From assembly GCF_001457435.1 (NCBI RefSeq), contig NZ_LN881717.1, positions 1,435,339-1,499,338 of the forward strand: DNA of 64,000 bases, read 5' to 3'. Under the pieces are notes generated by a model, which saw only the letters and a list, made by a program, of their open reading frames with translations, did not search any database and had not been told where the DNA came from. A program made the position numbers and the translations under genes. The stretch's first letter is position 1. Each line of letters begins with the position of its first letter. This DNA comes from Actinobaculum massiliense (lineage in GTDB: Bacteria > Actinomycetota > Actinomycetes > Actinomycetales > Actinomycetaceae). Of this stretch, positions 35,744 through 43,892 are shown one piece after another.

Positions 35744-36597
35744 CGCGGCAGCGTCACCCGGCCGCGATGCGTCTGCGCCAGGCCGTCTTCCAGCAAGGAT
35801 TCCAGAGCGGGAGCGAAGCGAACCTCGGAAAGCCCGCTTTCCGCCACTAGCTCGGTGCGGGACAGCCCCGTGGGAGTCTTACGCAACGCCGCCATAATCT
35901 TGCCGCGCGCCTGCCGATGCGTCCCCTCGAACCCCTGAGCTTTGCGCGGAGCCGCATTGGCGGGCCGGCCGTGCTGAAGCCACTGGCATTCCTCCGCAAT
36001 TGGGCAAAGCTCGCACTTCGGATTCTTCGCGGTGCACACCAGCGCCCCGAGCTCCATCACCGCCGCGTTCCACTGGGCCGCGAGTTCGCCGTCGTCGGGA
36101 ACAAGCTCTTCGGCTCGCGCCACCTCGGCTTTCCGCAGGCTCTTGGGTGGCAGTTCCTCGCCGGCCAGCGCTCGCGCGAGCACGCGGCGAATATTCGTAT
36201 CGAGCACCACCGACCGCTCGCGGTAGGCGAAGGCGATAATCGCGTCCGCGGTGTACGGCCCAATTCCGGGGAGCGTGAGGAGCTTTTCGCGCTCGCGCGG
36301 AAGCTGGTTGCCATATTCTTTCGCGACGACGCCGCCGCACTCGCGCAACCTTAGCGCGCGGCGCGGGTAGCCGAGATTGCCCCAGGCGATCAGCACCTCT
36401 GACGGGCTTGCTTCGGCGAGGTCACGCGGGGTTGGCCAGCGTTTCATCCATTCTTCCCAGGCGGGAAGGACGCGCGCCACCGGAGTTTGTTGGCTCATAA
36501 CTTCGCAAACAAGAATGGCCCACGGGCTGGTGTCCGGCTCGCGCCAGGGGAGGGGCCGGCCGTTACGCGCGAACCACTCCACCAACTCGATAAACAC
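35740..36597 (-). CDS. mutY: A/G-specific adenine glycosylase MutY
   Basis: Removes adenine mispaired with 8-oxoguanine. Seen in the sequence: the catalytic Glu in CEVMSQQTPV, the helix-hairpin-helix LPGIGPYTADAI, the catalytic Asp in VVLDTNIRRVLAR, and the iron-sulfur ligands C-x6-C-x2-C-x5-C. At 285 residues it lacks the C-terminal NUDIX-like 8-oxoG recognition domain and ends in a winged-helix-like segment, as in several actinobacterial MutY proteins. The GTG at 36597 gives a typical N-terminus; a TTG at 36615 is possible. Confidence 0.92.
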   Translation of the reverse strand: MFIELVEWFARNGRPLPWREPDTSPWAILVCEVMSQQTPVARVLPAWEEWMKRWPTPRDLAEASPSEVLIAWGNLGYPRRALRLRECGGVVAKEYGNQLPREREKLLTLPGIGPYTADAIIAFAYRERSVVLDTNIRRVLARALAGEELPPKSLRKAEVARAEELVPDDGELAAQWNAAVMELGALVCTAKNPKCELCPIAEECQWLQHGRPANAAPRKAQGFEGTHRQARGKIMAALRKTPTGLSRTELVAESGLSEVRFAPALESLLEDGLAQTHRGRVTLPR

Positions 36598-36704
36598 GTT
36601 CTCAGTGTGCCCCAATTATTGAAAATTCCAAAACCGCGCGAACCGCCGGCGAGATTCCAAGCGCCTCGGCCGGGAAGCGGGCTGGTTTTGGTAGCGTGAG
36701 ATGC

Positions 36705-38114
36705 GTGAAAGAAACGGGCACATCGCGCGGGGATTCGCCGCGCGAGCGAAATCGCAGGCCAGCCTCCGGGCGCGCAGGCCGGGCCGAGCGCTCCGGCCAG
36801 CGAGACTCAGCGGGTGAGCGAGGCGCGGCCAGCCAGCGCGGATCAGCCAGGCGGCGGAGCGGCGAAAACAACAGCGGAGCCAAACGCGGGCGCCGCGGCG
36901 AGAGCGCTTCTCCCGCGCGCCGCGGTGGCAACGCCGAGCGAAACGCCCAGCGTGGTGCTCGGCGCGGTACGGAAAGCGGCCGTGCGAGCCGCGGTCAGCG
37001 AAGCCTACGTGCCAAAGAGCGCGGTGAAAAATCGGCTCGCGGGCCTGTTTTTTCCCGCCGGCGCGCAAGTGAGCGCGAGGCAGAGCGCGAGAATTCTCGT
37101 GATGCGGTTTCGTGCCGCAGGGCCGCGCGAGGCGTGACTCAGCGCGGCGCAGAGTCGCGCGGTGCAGAGTCGCGCGGCGCGAGCGCGCGCAAGGCAACAG
37201 ATCCACGCCGATCAAACCCGCGCCGGTCAGATCCGCGGCGCTCAAACCCTCGCCGCGGGGAGCGGCGCAGAGCGGAGAAGGCACAGCAACGGGCCGAGCT
37301 TACCGCGGCGCAACTCGAAGAGCGCCAGCGCATCCGCAGGATTATCATGATCGGCCTGGGTGCCGTATTGATCCTCATTGTGGCTTTCGTGGTTTTTGCC
37401 TATGCCTATGGCAAGGTGACGGAACGCCAAGAGGCTGTTTTAGAAAAGCCAGACCAGCTGTATCAACCCACCCAGTGCACTAACGCGATGCTTAAAGCCT
37501 CGCTCGCCATGACGGGTGCGGTGGCTGGATCTCCCAGCACTTTCCACGTCAATCTCACGAACACCTCCGAGGACAATCCTTGCTTCATTGATGTGGGCTG
37601 GAAGAACCTTACGGTCGAGATCACCTCCGGCGGTGCCCACGTTTCCGACACCGGCGTCTGCCAGGTTGGCCCGCAGTCAAATATCTTGCTTCTCGATCGG
37701 CAAATGAGCGCCACCTACGACGTTGCCTGGACCGGAACGGTGAGCGGAAAGGCATGCGCCACGAATGGTGATTGGGCGCGGCCCGGAACCTATCAGGCCC
37801 GCGCGATCCTCAACGGCAATATCGAGCTGGGAACTCTTTCCTTTGAGATACGCCCGGCCGGTAGCCGCCCGCAGACAATCAGCGCCACGTCCGAGGCCAT
37901 TTCTCCGGTTGAGAGTGCTTCGCCGTCCGAGGGTGAGACCCCGGCCGAAGGCGAGAACGCGAATGACGGCGCCTCCGCCCCTGCGGATGATGCGCCCACC
38001 CCAGTCAGCGGCGCATCGGCGCCAGCAGAAGGTGAGTCGGCGCTGGCCGACGCAGCTTCGGAGCCAGTGGACGCTACGCCAGGTGCGGATCCCACCGCCG
38101 GGTCGGCGGGCTGA
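36705..38114 (+). CDS. Membrane protein with long Arg-rich disordered N-terminus (unknown function)
   Basis: I do not recognise this 469-residue protein. Residues 1 to about 205 are extremely Arg/Ser/Gly/Ala-rich, with short tandem repeats (RGAES units and the NPRRSDPRRS units near 165-185). One membrane helix follows at about 212-236. After it comes an external domain of about 140 residues (CTNAMLKASLAMT onward) with paired cysteines, and an acidic Ala/Pro/Glu tail of 80 residues. The fold of the external part resembles small Ig-like secreted domains, but that is only an impression. The GTG at 36705 lies seven bases after TAGCGT. Confidence 0.75.
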   Translation: MKETGTSRGDSPRERNRRPASGRAGRAERSGQRDSAGERGAASQRGSARRRSGENNSGAKRGRRGESASPARRGGNAERNAQRGARRGTESGRASRGQRSLRAKERGEKSARGPVFSRRRASEREAERENSRDAVSCRRAARGVTQRGAESRGAESRGASARKATDPRRSNPRRSDPRRSNPRRGERRRAEKAQQRAELTAAQLEERQRIRRIIMIGLGAVLILIVAFVVFAYAYGKVTERQEAVLEKPDQLYQPTQCTNAMLKASLAMTGAVAGSPSTFHVNLTNTSEDNPCFIDVGWKNLTVEITSGGAHVSDTGVCQVGPQSNILLLDRQMSATYDVAWTGTVSGKACATNGDWARPGTYQARAILNGNIELGTLSFEIRPAGSRPQTISATSEAISPVESASPSEGETPAEGENANDGASAPADDAPTPVSGASAPAEGESALADAASEPVDATPGADPTAGSAG

Positions 38115-38199
38115 CCGAACCGCGGACCGACTACACTCCAGCGGGGGCTAGTTGTGGGACCGCCGAACCAGAGACATAAATCAGAGAATAAAGAGAGGG

Positions 38200-38229
38200 G
38201 CGGGGTGCTAGCCGAAGCTAGCACCCCGC
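38200..38229. terminator. Hairpin between convergent genes, probable bidirectional terminator
   Basis: GCGGGGTGCTAGC and its exact complement enclose a CGAA tetraloop (CGNA-type). The stem is 13 bp. T-runs are weak on both sides, so termination efficiency is uncertain, but its place between two convergent stops fits. Confidence 0.7.
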
Positions 38230-38251
38230 CTGGGCTATTCAGGAAACGTCT

Positions 38252-41089
38252 TTAGTGTTGGTGGCCGCGGTTGTTCAGTAAGTCGATGAGGTCATCGAGT
38301 GACAGCCGCTTTGCCTGTTGTGCGGGGGTGGACGGAGCCGTTTGATCCCCGCTTTGGTCGGTTTGCTCGCTACCGTTCTGCTCGCCGCCGGCTTGCTGGT
38401 CTACCTGTCCGGACTGCTCACTAGACTGGCCGCCGTGCTCATGCGTACCGTGATCGTGGCCGTCGCCATGTTCGTGGCTATGCCCCGCCTGAGAGTGATG
38501 GTTGAGAACGTCCACGAGCTCATCGATCGACAAGCGCTTTCCATCGGGTTGGCCGGGGTTACCGTTCTGGCCGCTCTGACCGTTCTCATCCGAACCTGCG
38601 CCGTCGCCGCCGTTGCCGGCATCGCCCGTGCCTGCTTCGCCGCCTTGATTGGTGCCAGCATCGCCAGCGCCCGGGGACTGGTTGGAATTTCCGCCCGACT
38701 GCGCGCAATCAAACGTCGCCGAATTGATTGCTTCATCTCCGACCAGGAAGGTCAGAGCTTGTGGCTGGGAGGTAGCTCCGTTTGCGAGCTCGTAATACAC
38801 ATTGATCCGATACGCGCCTGGCTTATTGAATACCCAGGCAGCGTGCGTGTGCGTGGGGTCCGGGATGTCGATAACGTTCTTTCCCTGTCCGGAATCGGCG
38901 AACAGGCTGAACTTGCTCCTGACCGAATCGTATTGGTAGAGAATGAACCGACCGCCTGCGGGCACGTCAGCGGCTTCCAGATGAAGCTTCGCGGATCCGG
39001 TTCCCAGTTGCTGGGTCGACCATCCCGGCCACGGCATACCACCGCGTTGCTTTTCGTCGAGCTGGAAGAATGAATCGCCTAGCTGGCGCAGAATATCCCA
39101 CTGCGAGTCCTTTTTGAGAATGCTGGTGCTCTTGCGGGCAATATTGGGAACCGCCAAGTTGATCGACGACGGCGTGCGGTAAACACTGCCCTTCGCGTGC
39201 TCGTTGGAATCGTCGCGAACGAGGGTCTGCACGGCCTTGCCATCAGCGCTCTTATGCGCGGAAATATCTAGGTGGCCTTGCCGAATCAAGACCGGATACG
39301 AGAACGGGTTTTCAAGGCTACCGTCGCCGATCGGCTGGCACTGCTTCGCGGTGCCTTCCGATCCGCTTTGCCCGGCGTTCTGGTTACCGTTTTGGGTTCC
39401 GCCCTGGTCCGTGCCTTGGTTGCCACCTTGCTCCGTACCTTGGTCGGTGCCCTCCTGCTTGCCGCCTTGGTCACTACCCTGATCTGCGCTCGAGCCATTT
39501 TCGGTGCCTGGCGCGCCGGCGGGCTTCCCGCCCTGGTAGAGCTTCCCGGACGCCGTCTGCGAATTACCGAGCGTCCACGGCGTCACAATGGTCACCTTCT
39601 CCGCGACCATATATGCCGTGGGAATGAGGTTGATTTTGAGGCTGAAGCCTTGGTCCCAGATCCAGTCCATGGGCAGGACCTGCACGTATTTACCGTCGGT
39701 CCCTACCATTCCCTCAACTTCGATGTCGTAGTAAGGGTTCTTCGGGTCTGAGGTCCATCCGCCGCGAATTGCTCCACGAATCTTCGGATCCGAGAACTGG
39801 ATGGTGGTTGTAACCGTCTGCTTTTCGAAATCCGGGACGCTGGTTATTATGTAGGAAGCGTCTTTCGGGGCGTAGGTTTCCTGCGCGAACGACGGCGCTG
39901 GATCCGACGTCGTCGGGGATGGCCACGAATCGGCCATTCCCGTCACGGTCGCGGCGGGATTGCCGGGGGTGTACTCCACAGCGGGGGAAACCCAGCGCCC
40001 GTGTGCGGCATCGGCAGGGATGAAAACCGCCTGCAGACGCGAGGCGAGTGACCCCAGCATTTCGTTATGTACGCCCACGCCGTTCTTCACCGGCACTTCG
40101 GTGAGTGGATAGCCGTCAATGAATAGGGCGAGCGTGCCCTGGGCGGAGGTATCTTTGGCATCGAAGCGCAAAGTGGAGAATGCCTCTTCGCCGTCGCGCA
40201 CCTTCCCCTCGCCATTCGTGGCCGGATTCTGGTTGGGGCTGACGGTAAAGGAATAGCCGTCCGTATTGCCTTCCGCGGCCGCGTTATAGCGGTCATTCAC
40301 CGGCGAATCTGGCATTGAGGCCGGATCGACTCCGCCCACGTACCAGTTGAACGGAACCGGTGCGGAGGAAATCAGATTGCCGGCCTTATCGCGTGCTACC
40401 GCGCGATACGTCAGGGTGTATTTTCCGGGCTTGGAAAATACCGTCTCATTGTGAGTATGCGTTCCCGCATTGAGAAGCGAGGAGCGGTAGCTGGGGTCGT
40501 GGCTGGAAATGAGGCGGGTGACGTCGGTATCCGCCACCATGAACATTTCCATCCGGCCCGGACCCTCGAAGCCCACCAACTCGAGCCAGAAGGCGCCGTC
40601 CTTGAAATTCTCTACCGGAATCTTGCTATCGGCTCCGAAGCCGGCCCAAATGGGGGTGTTGCCAGGGGCGGGTAGGCGCGGCGCGCGGTACCAGCGGGTG
40701 GCCGTGGCGTTGAGGAAATCGAACCTAGCTTCGCCCTTGGTGTCGAAAATATGGGTATTCGTGCCGTCCCTGTAGAAGCCCTTGCCAACCCAATTCGCGG
40801 TGTTTTCAAGCGGGTAGAGGCTACCCTTGGCTTCGTTCTTGAGCACGAAGCCGCCGTTTTCCCAAAAGACCTTCGGCGCATCGATATGCCCGGCGGTAGT
40901 AATCAGCTTCCCGTCATGCACGCCGAAAACGTGCGCGGCTTCTCCGGAGGTATTCGTTTCATTGCTCGCGCTCACGGCCGGCGCGCTACCCTCGGCGCCG
41001 GAAATTTCATCACTGTAGGCGGGCGCCACGCTCAAAGAGCCCGCTATGAAAAGTGCTCCAGCGGCAAAAACTACGTGGAGTTTCCTCAT
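38252..41089 (-). CDS. Secreted choice-of-anchor M / actinobacterial surface-repeat protein with His-rich tail
   Basis: A 945-residue secreted protein. A signal peptide (1 to about 26, ending PAYS) precedes a first choice-of-anchor M domain (about 45-285, containing THTHNETVFSKPGKYTLTYRA). A long Gly/Gln/Asp low-complexity linker follows, then a second domain (about 590-800, with THTHAAWVFNKPGAYRINVYY). The C-terminus has a motif KRLSIDELVDVLN at 851-863, a His-rich stretch 864-886, and a second copy KRLSLDDLIDLLN at 927-939. No LPXTG motif or C-terminal membrane helix is visible. The start at 41089 gives a clean signal peptide. A palindrome resembling a Zur box lies upstream. The His content and the operator suggest zinc binding; the rest is inference. 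Confidence 0.82.
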   Translation of the reverse strand: MRKLHVVFAAGALFIAGSLSVAPAYSDEISGAEGSAPAVSASNETNTSGEAAHVFGVHDGKLITTAGHIDAPKVFWENGGFVLKNEAKGSLYPLENTANWVGKGFYRDGTNTHIFDTKGEARFDFLNATATRWYRAPRLPAPGNTPIWAGFGADSKIPVENFKDGAFWLELVGFEGPGRMEMFMVADTDVTRLISSHDPSYRSSLLNAGTHTHNETVFSKPGKYTLTYRAVARDKAGNLISSAPVPFNWYVGGVDPASMPDSPVNDRYNAAAEGNTDGYSFTVSPNQNPATNGEGKVRDGEEAFSTLRFDAKDTSAQGTLALFIDGYPLTEVPVKNGVGVHNEMLGSLASRLQAVFIPADAAHGRWVSPAVEYTPGNPAATVTGMADSWPSPTTSDPAPSFAQETYAPKDASYIITSVPDFEKQTVTTTIQFSDPKIRGAIRGGWTSDPKNPYYDIEVEGMVGTDGKYVQVLPMDWIWDQGFSLKINLIPTAYMVAEKVTIVTPWTLGNSQTASGKLYQGGKPAGAPGTENGSSADQGSDQGGKQEGTDQGTEQGGNQGTDQGGTQNGNQNAGQSGSEGTAKQCQPIGDGSLENPFSYPVLIRQGHLDISAHKSADGKAVQTLVRDDSNEHAKGSVYRTPSSINLAVPNIARKSTSILKKDSQWDILRQLGDSFFQLDEKQRGGMPWPGWSTQQLGTGSAKLHLEAADVPAGGRFILYQYDSVRSKFSLFADSGQGKNVIDIPDPTHTHAAWVFNKPGAYRINVYYELANGATSQPQALTFLVGDEAINSATFDCAQSGGNSNQSPGAGDAGTNQGGEAGTGDAGNGGDGAGSDENGQSGQNGNPGQPDGKRLSIDELVDVLNHHSQAGHSHEHGDGHDHGTHEHGGQSSEQSGQVDQQAGGEQNGSEQTDQSGDQTAPSTPAQQAKRLSLDDLIDLLNNRGHQH

Positions 41090-41137
41090 CTGTGTTCTTT
41101 CTAAGTCATTGGAAGTCCACACACAGAGTACAGATAA

Positions 41138-41152
41138 TGCGAATCATTCGCA
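41138..41152. promoter_or_regulatory. Zur-box-like palindrome upstream of the His-rich surface protein
   Basis: TGCGAATCATTCGCA is a perfect 15-base palindrome. It resembles actinobacterial Zur boxes (TGAAAATCATTTTCA type) and differs by two bases per half. On the minus strand it lies between TTTTCA and CATTAT, which are 17 bases apart and could be the -35 and -10 of the surface-protein promoter. It is 49 bases before the start codon. This is where a repressor would sit. Confidence 0.55.
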
Positions 41153-41225
41153 ATAATGAAAATGCTGGGGGCGACGACGCCGGAGCGAGCAGCATCCAAC
41201 CGCGGAAAAGGTGCTGCGGTTAGCG

Positions 41226-41289
41226 GGGTGCAGGCAAAGGTTAGCGCTCAGCCAAGCGGGTGCCGGCAAAGGTGCGCGTTTAACCAAGC
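41226..41289. repeat. Two adjacent 32-base tandem copies reaching into radA
   Basis: Copies at 41226-41257 and 41258-41289 share GGGTGC-GGCAAAGGT and CCAAGC. The second copy includes the radA stop codon, so the duplication probably arose from the end of radA. Confidence 0.7.
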
Positions 41290-42665
41290 GGGAGGACGGA
41301 TTGGATGGCGCTTCGCACATCGGCGCACCGCCGCAGGGTGATTCCGGCCGGGGCCTTCACTTCCGAATTGGCGGGAACGATGGCGAGGGTAAATCCCAGG
41401 CGGCTAGCTTCGGCCAGCCGTTGCTTGAGCCCGCTGACCGGCCGAAGCTCGCCGGTGAGCGCAACTTCTCCGAAAGCGACCGCGCCCGGGGCGATGGGTA
41501 GATCCGAATAAGCCGAGGCCAGGGAGAGTGCAATCGCAATATCGCTGGCCGGCTCATTGGCTTGGGCGCCTCCCACGGTCGATACAAAGACGTCTTTTTG
41601 GTCGAGCGCCATTCCCGCCCGTGCCTGCAAAACCGCAATGGTAATGGAGGCGCGAGAGAAGGAAACTCCGGCCATGGTGCGTTGGGGCCGGCCGCTGGAG
41701 GGAACGACCAGGCCCTGCACTTCCACCGGCATGGGCCGGCGTCCCTCGAGGGTAATCGTGGCGCAGGTGCCCGGTACCGAGGTGGTACGTGAAGAAAGGA
41801 ACAGGCCGGAAGGATCGGGTAAGCCAATGATTCCGGTGTCTGTCAGCTCAAAGCATCCCACCTCATCCGTTGCTCCGTAACGGTTTTTTACCGCGCGGAC
41901 CATGCGCAGGCGGGAGTGCCGGTCGCCGTCGAACTGGCACACCACATCAACGAGATGTTCGAGCACCCGCGGGCCCGCAATCGCGCCGTCTTTGGTGACG
42001 TGCCCGACGAGCAGGACGGGAAGCTCGTGGGTCTTGGCAATATTGACGAGCGCGCTGGTGACCGCTTTGACCTGGGCGCTCCCGCCGGGAGTTCCATCGG
42101 TATCGGGATCGGAAATCGTCTGCACTGAGTCGACCACTACAAGCGAGGGTTGCTCGGCGCTGATGTGCCCCAAAACCCGCGCCAGATTCGACTCCGCGGC
42201 CAGGTGGAGGTGAGGATTCATCGCTCCAATACGCTCGCCTCGAAGTCGTACCTGCGAGGCCGATTCTTCCCCGGAAACATAAAGAACCGGGCCTTTCCCT
42301 TCCTCTTGGGCGGTGCGAGCGGCCCGCGCGGCGACGTCAAGCAGAAGCGTGGATTTTCCAATTCCCGGTTCGCCAGCAAGAAGGAGCACCGCGCCCGGCA
42401 CCAGCCCGCCCCCGAGCACTCGGTCGAATTCGGCCACCCCGGTAGGAGATTTCCGCGCGGCGGTGGTGGGAACGGAGGTAATGGGCGTGGCGGGCAGCGA
42501 AGGCGTGAGCGCGCGCGTGGGTTTTGCCGCGCCCGGCCCGGCTTCGGGCGGTGTTCGTTCCTCCAGGGTTCCCCACTCTCCGCACTGAGAGCAGCGGCCA
42601 ACCCATTTAATGCTCACCCAGCCGCACTGGGAGCAGATATACGAGGTAGCAGGAGTTTTTGCCAT
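41280..42665 (-). CDS. radA: DNA repair protein RadA (Sms)
   Basis: RadA extends heteroduplex during recombination as a DnaB-like helicase. The 461-residue product has a zinc finger C11/C14/C25/C28, Walker A GEPGIGKST at 98-106, the RadA motif KNRYG at 260-264, and a C-terminal Lon-protease-like domain with VGGAQANEPASDIAIAL. No ribosome site is obvious; TAGGGT on the minus strand (42672-42677) ends six bases before the ATG. An imperfect DnaA box (TTACCCACA) lies 38 bases further upstream. Confidence 0.96.
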   Translation of the reverse strand: MAKTPATSYICSQCGWVSIKWVGRCSQCGEWGTLEERTPPEAGPGAAKPTRALTPSLPATPITSVPTTAARKSPTGVAEFDRVLGGGLVPGAVLLLAGEPGIGKSTLLLDVAARAARTAQEEGKGPVLYVSGEESASQVRLRGERIGAMNPHLHLAAESNLARVLGHISAEQPSLVVVDSVQTISDPDTDGTPGGSAQVKAVTSALVNIAKTHELPVLLVGHVTKDGAIAGPRVLEHLVDVVCQFDGDRHSRLRMVRAVKNRYGATDEVGCFELTDTGIIGLPDPSGLFLSSRTTSVPGTCATITLEGRRPMPVEVQGLVVPSSGRPQRTMAGVSFSRASITIAVLQARAGMALDQKDVFVSTVGGAQANEPASDIAIALSLASAYSDLPIAPGAVAFGEVALTGELRPVSGLKQRLAEASRLGFTLAIVPANSEVKAPAGITLRRCADVRSAIQSVLPLG

Positions 42666-42782
42666 GCCAAAACCCTAAATCATTCCTCCGACACGCTTTC
42701 TGTTACCCACAGTTGTTAGGCGCGCGGCACTTGGCGCGCGGCGTTGTCCCCGTGCCGCCCCATCCCGCGGCAACCCCGCGCT

Positions 42783-43100
42783 TTAGCGGAAAATCGAGCG
42801 CCGGAAAGCGTGGATAGCAGTAAAGATCAGCGAACAGATCACCAGTGCAACGCTTATGGAAAGCGTCCACAGGCCGTGGATAGCCGCGTCGACGGTCATA
42901 GCGTCGGGAGCGGGAGAAGATTCGGCGTAAGTCGCCGCGGCACTAATTGCACTAAAAGCGGGGACGAGGAAGCCAATGGCGGCCACCAAGCAAATGGCCG
43001 CGAGGATGAGCCACACCGTCAGACGGGTGCGCCGGGGGAGCTGCTGCGGCGTCGTGCCGACCTGCGACGTCGCGCTAACAAAAACGTTCGGTTCGCTCAC
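42783..43100 (-). CDS. Small membrane protein of unknown function
   Basis: A 105-residue protein with two predicted membrane helices (about 28-50 and 77-97), a polar N-terminus and a basic C-terminal RRSIFR. The GTG start follows AAAGAGG by seven bases, which supports real translation. I do not recognise a family. It lies between radA and the potassium-transport gene trkA on the same strand, about 100 bases from each, so no link in function is clear. Confidence 0.65.
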   Translation of the reverse strand: MSEPNVFVSATSQVGTTPQQLPRRTRLTVWLILAAICLVAAIGFLVPAFSAISAAATYAESSPAPDAMTVDAAIHGLWTLSISVALVICSLIFTAIHAFRRSIFR

Positions 43101-43199
43101 TGTAGTGCCTCTTTCGGGCCTCTCAACGCCTCCCTCGCGGTGGGATATAGAGCGGCCATGAATACGTGGAATCTGAGACCATCGTATCGCTTTAGAGGC

Positions 43200-43856
43200 T
43201 TAGCGGTTGGCGAATTCTTCCAAAAGTTCAGAATCGCCAGACACGATAATGACGTCGCCGGCGCCAATGCGCGTCTCACTGGTGGCGTACTCGAAGGGTT
43301 GCCCTTCCGCCTTCACGCCAATAATTCGTACGCCAAAGCGCTCGCGAATGCGCGACTGCTTGACCGTGAAACCTTGAATATCGCGCGGCGGATGCATCTT
43401 CACAATGGAGAAGCCGTCTTCCATTTCGATGTAGTCGAGCATGCGGCCCGAAACCATGTGGGCCACGCGGGTGCCGGCGTCGAACTCGGGGTAGACCACG
43501 TGGTGAGCGCCAATGCGCCGCAGGATGCGCCCGTGGGAACGGGAAATTGCCTTTGCCCAAATTTGCGGGGTTCCCAAATCCACCAGGTTCGCGGTGATGA
43601 GCACGGAGGCTTCCAGGGAGGTTCCCACGCCGACGACGACGGTGTGAAAATCCGCTGCGCCCACTTCATCCAGCACCTCGGAGGAGGTCGCGTTTCCCTG
43701 CACCACGCGCAGGCGGTTGGACCATTTCTGCGCTAAATCGGGATCCTTCTCGATCACCAAGACGTCGCGTCCCAGGCCATCGAGGGTGGTGGCAATTGCG
43801 GTGCCAAAACGCCCCAAGCCAATGACGAGCACGCCTTTTTCGTCGAGTTCAGCCAC
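43200..43856 (-). CDS. Trk/Ktr potassium uptake regulatory subunit (TrkA family)
   Basis: A 218-residue cytosolic gating subunit. An RCK_N Rossmann domain begins VLVIGLGRFGTAIA (GLGRFG at 13-18), with the acidic ribose-binding residue in VLVIEKD; the RCK_C domain follows from about 135. It binds NAD(H)/ATP-type nucleotides and possibly c-di-AMP, and opens the TrkH-like channel encoded directly upstream. The GTG start follows AAAGGA by seven bases; it is 36 bases after the channel gene, so one operon. Confidence 0.92.
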   Translation of the reverse strand: MAELDEKGVLVIGLGRFGTAIATTLDGLGRDVLVIEKDPDLAQKWSNRLRVVQGNATSSEVLDEVGAADFHTVVVGVGTSLEASVLITANLVDLGTPQIWAKAISRSHGRILRRIGAHHVVYPEFDAGTRVAHMVSGRMLDYIEMEDGFSIVKMHPPRDIQGFTVKQSRIRERFGVRIIGVKAEGQPFEYATSETRIGAGDVIIVSGDSELLEEFANR

Positions 43857-43892
43857 GTGGATCCTTTCTTTCGTGATGCCAGTTTAGATGCT

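Noticed and set aside
36616-37284. A minus-strand frame across the Arg-rich gene
   Set aside because: Low-complexity Arg/Ala/Pro/Ser composition mirrors the repetitive plus-strand gene; the plus frame has the membrane helix and a proper external domain.
42744-43736. A 330-codon plus-strand frame over the small membrane gene and trkA
   Set aside because: It covers genes on the minus strand that have good ribosome sites and known motifs; its own product shows none.
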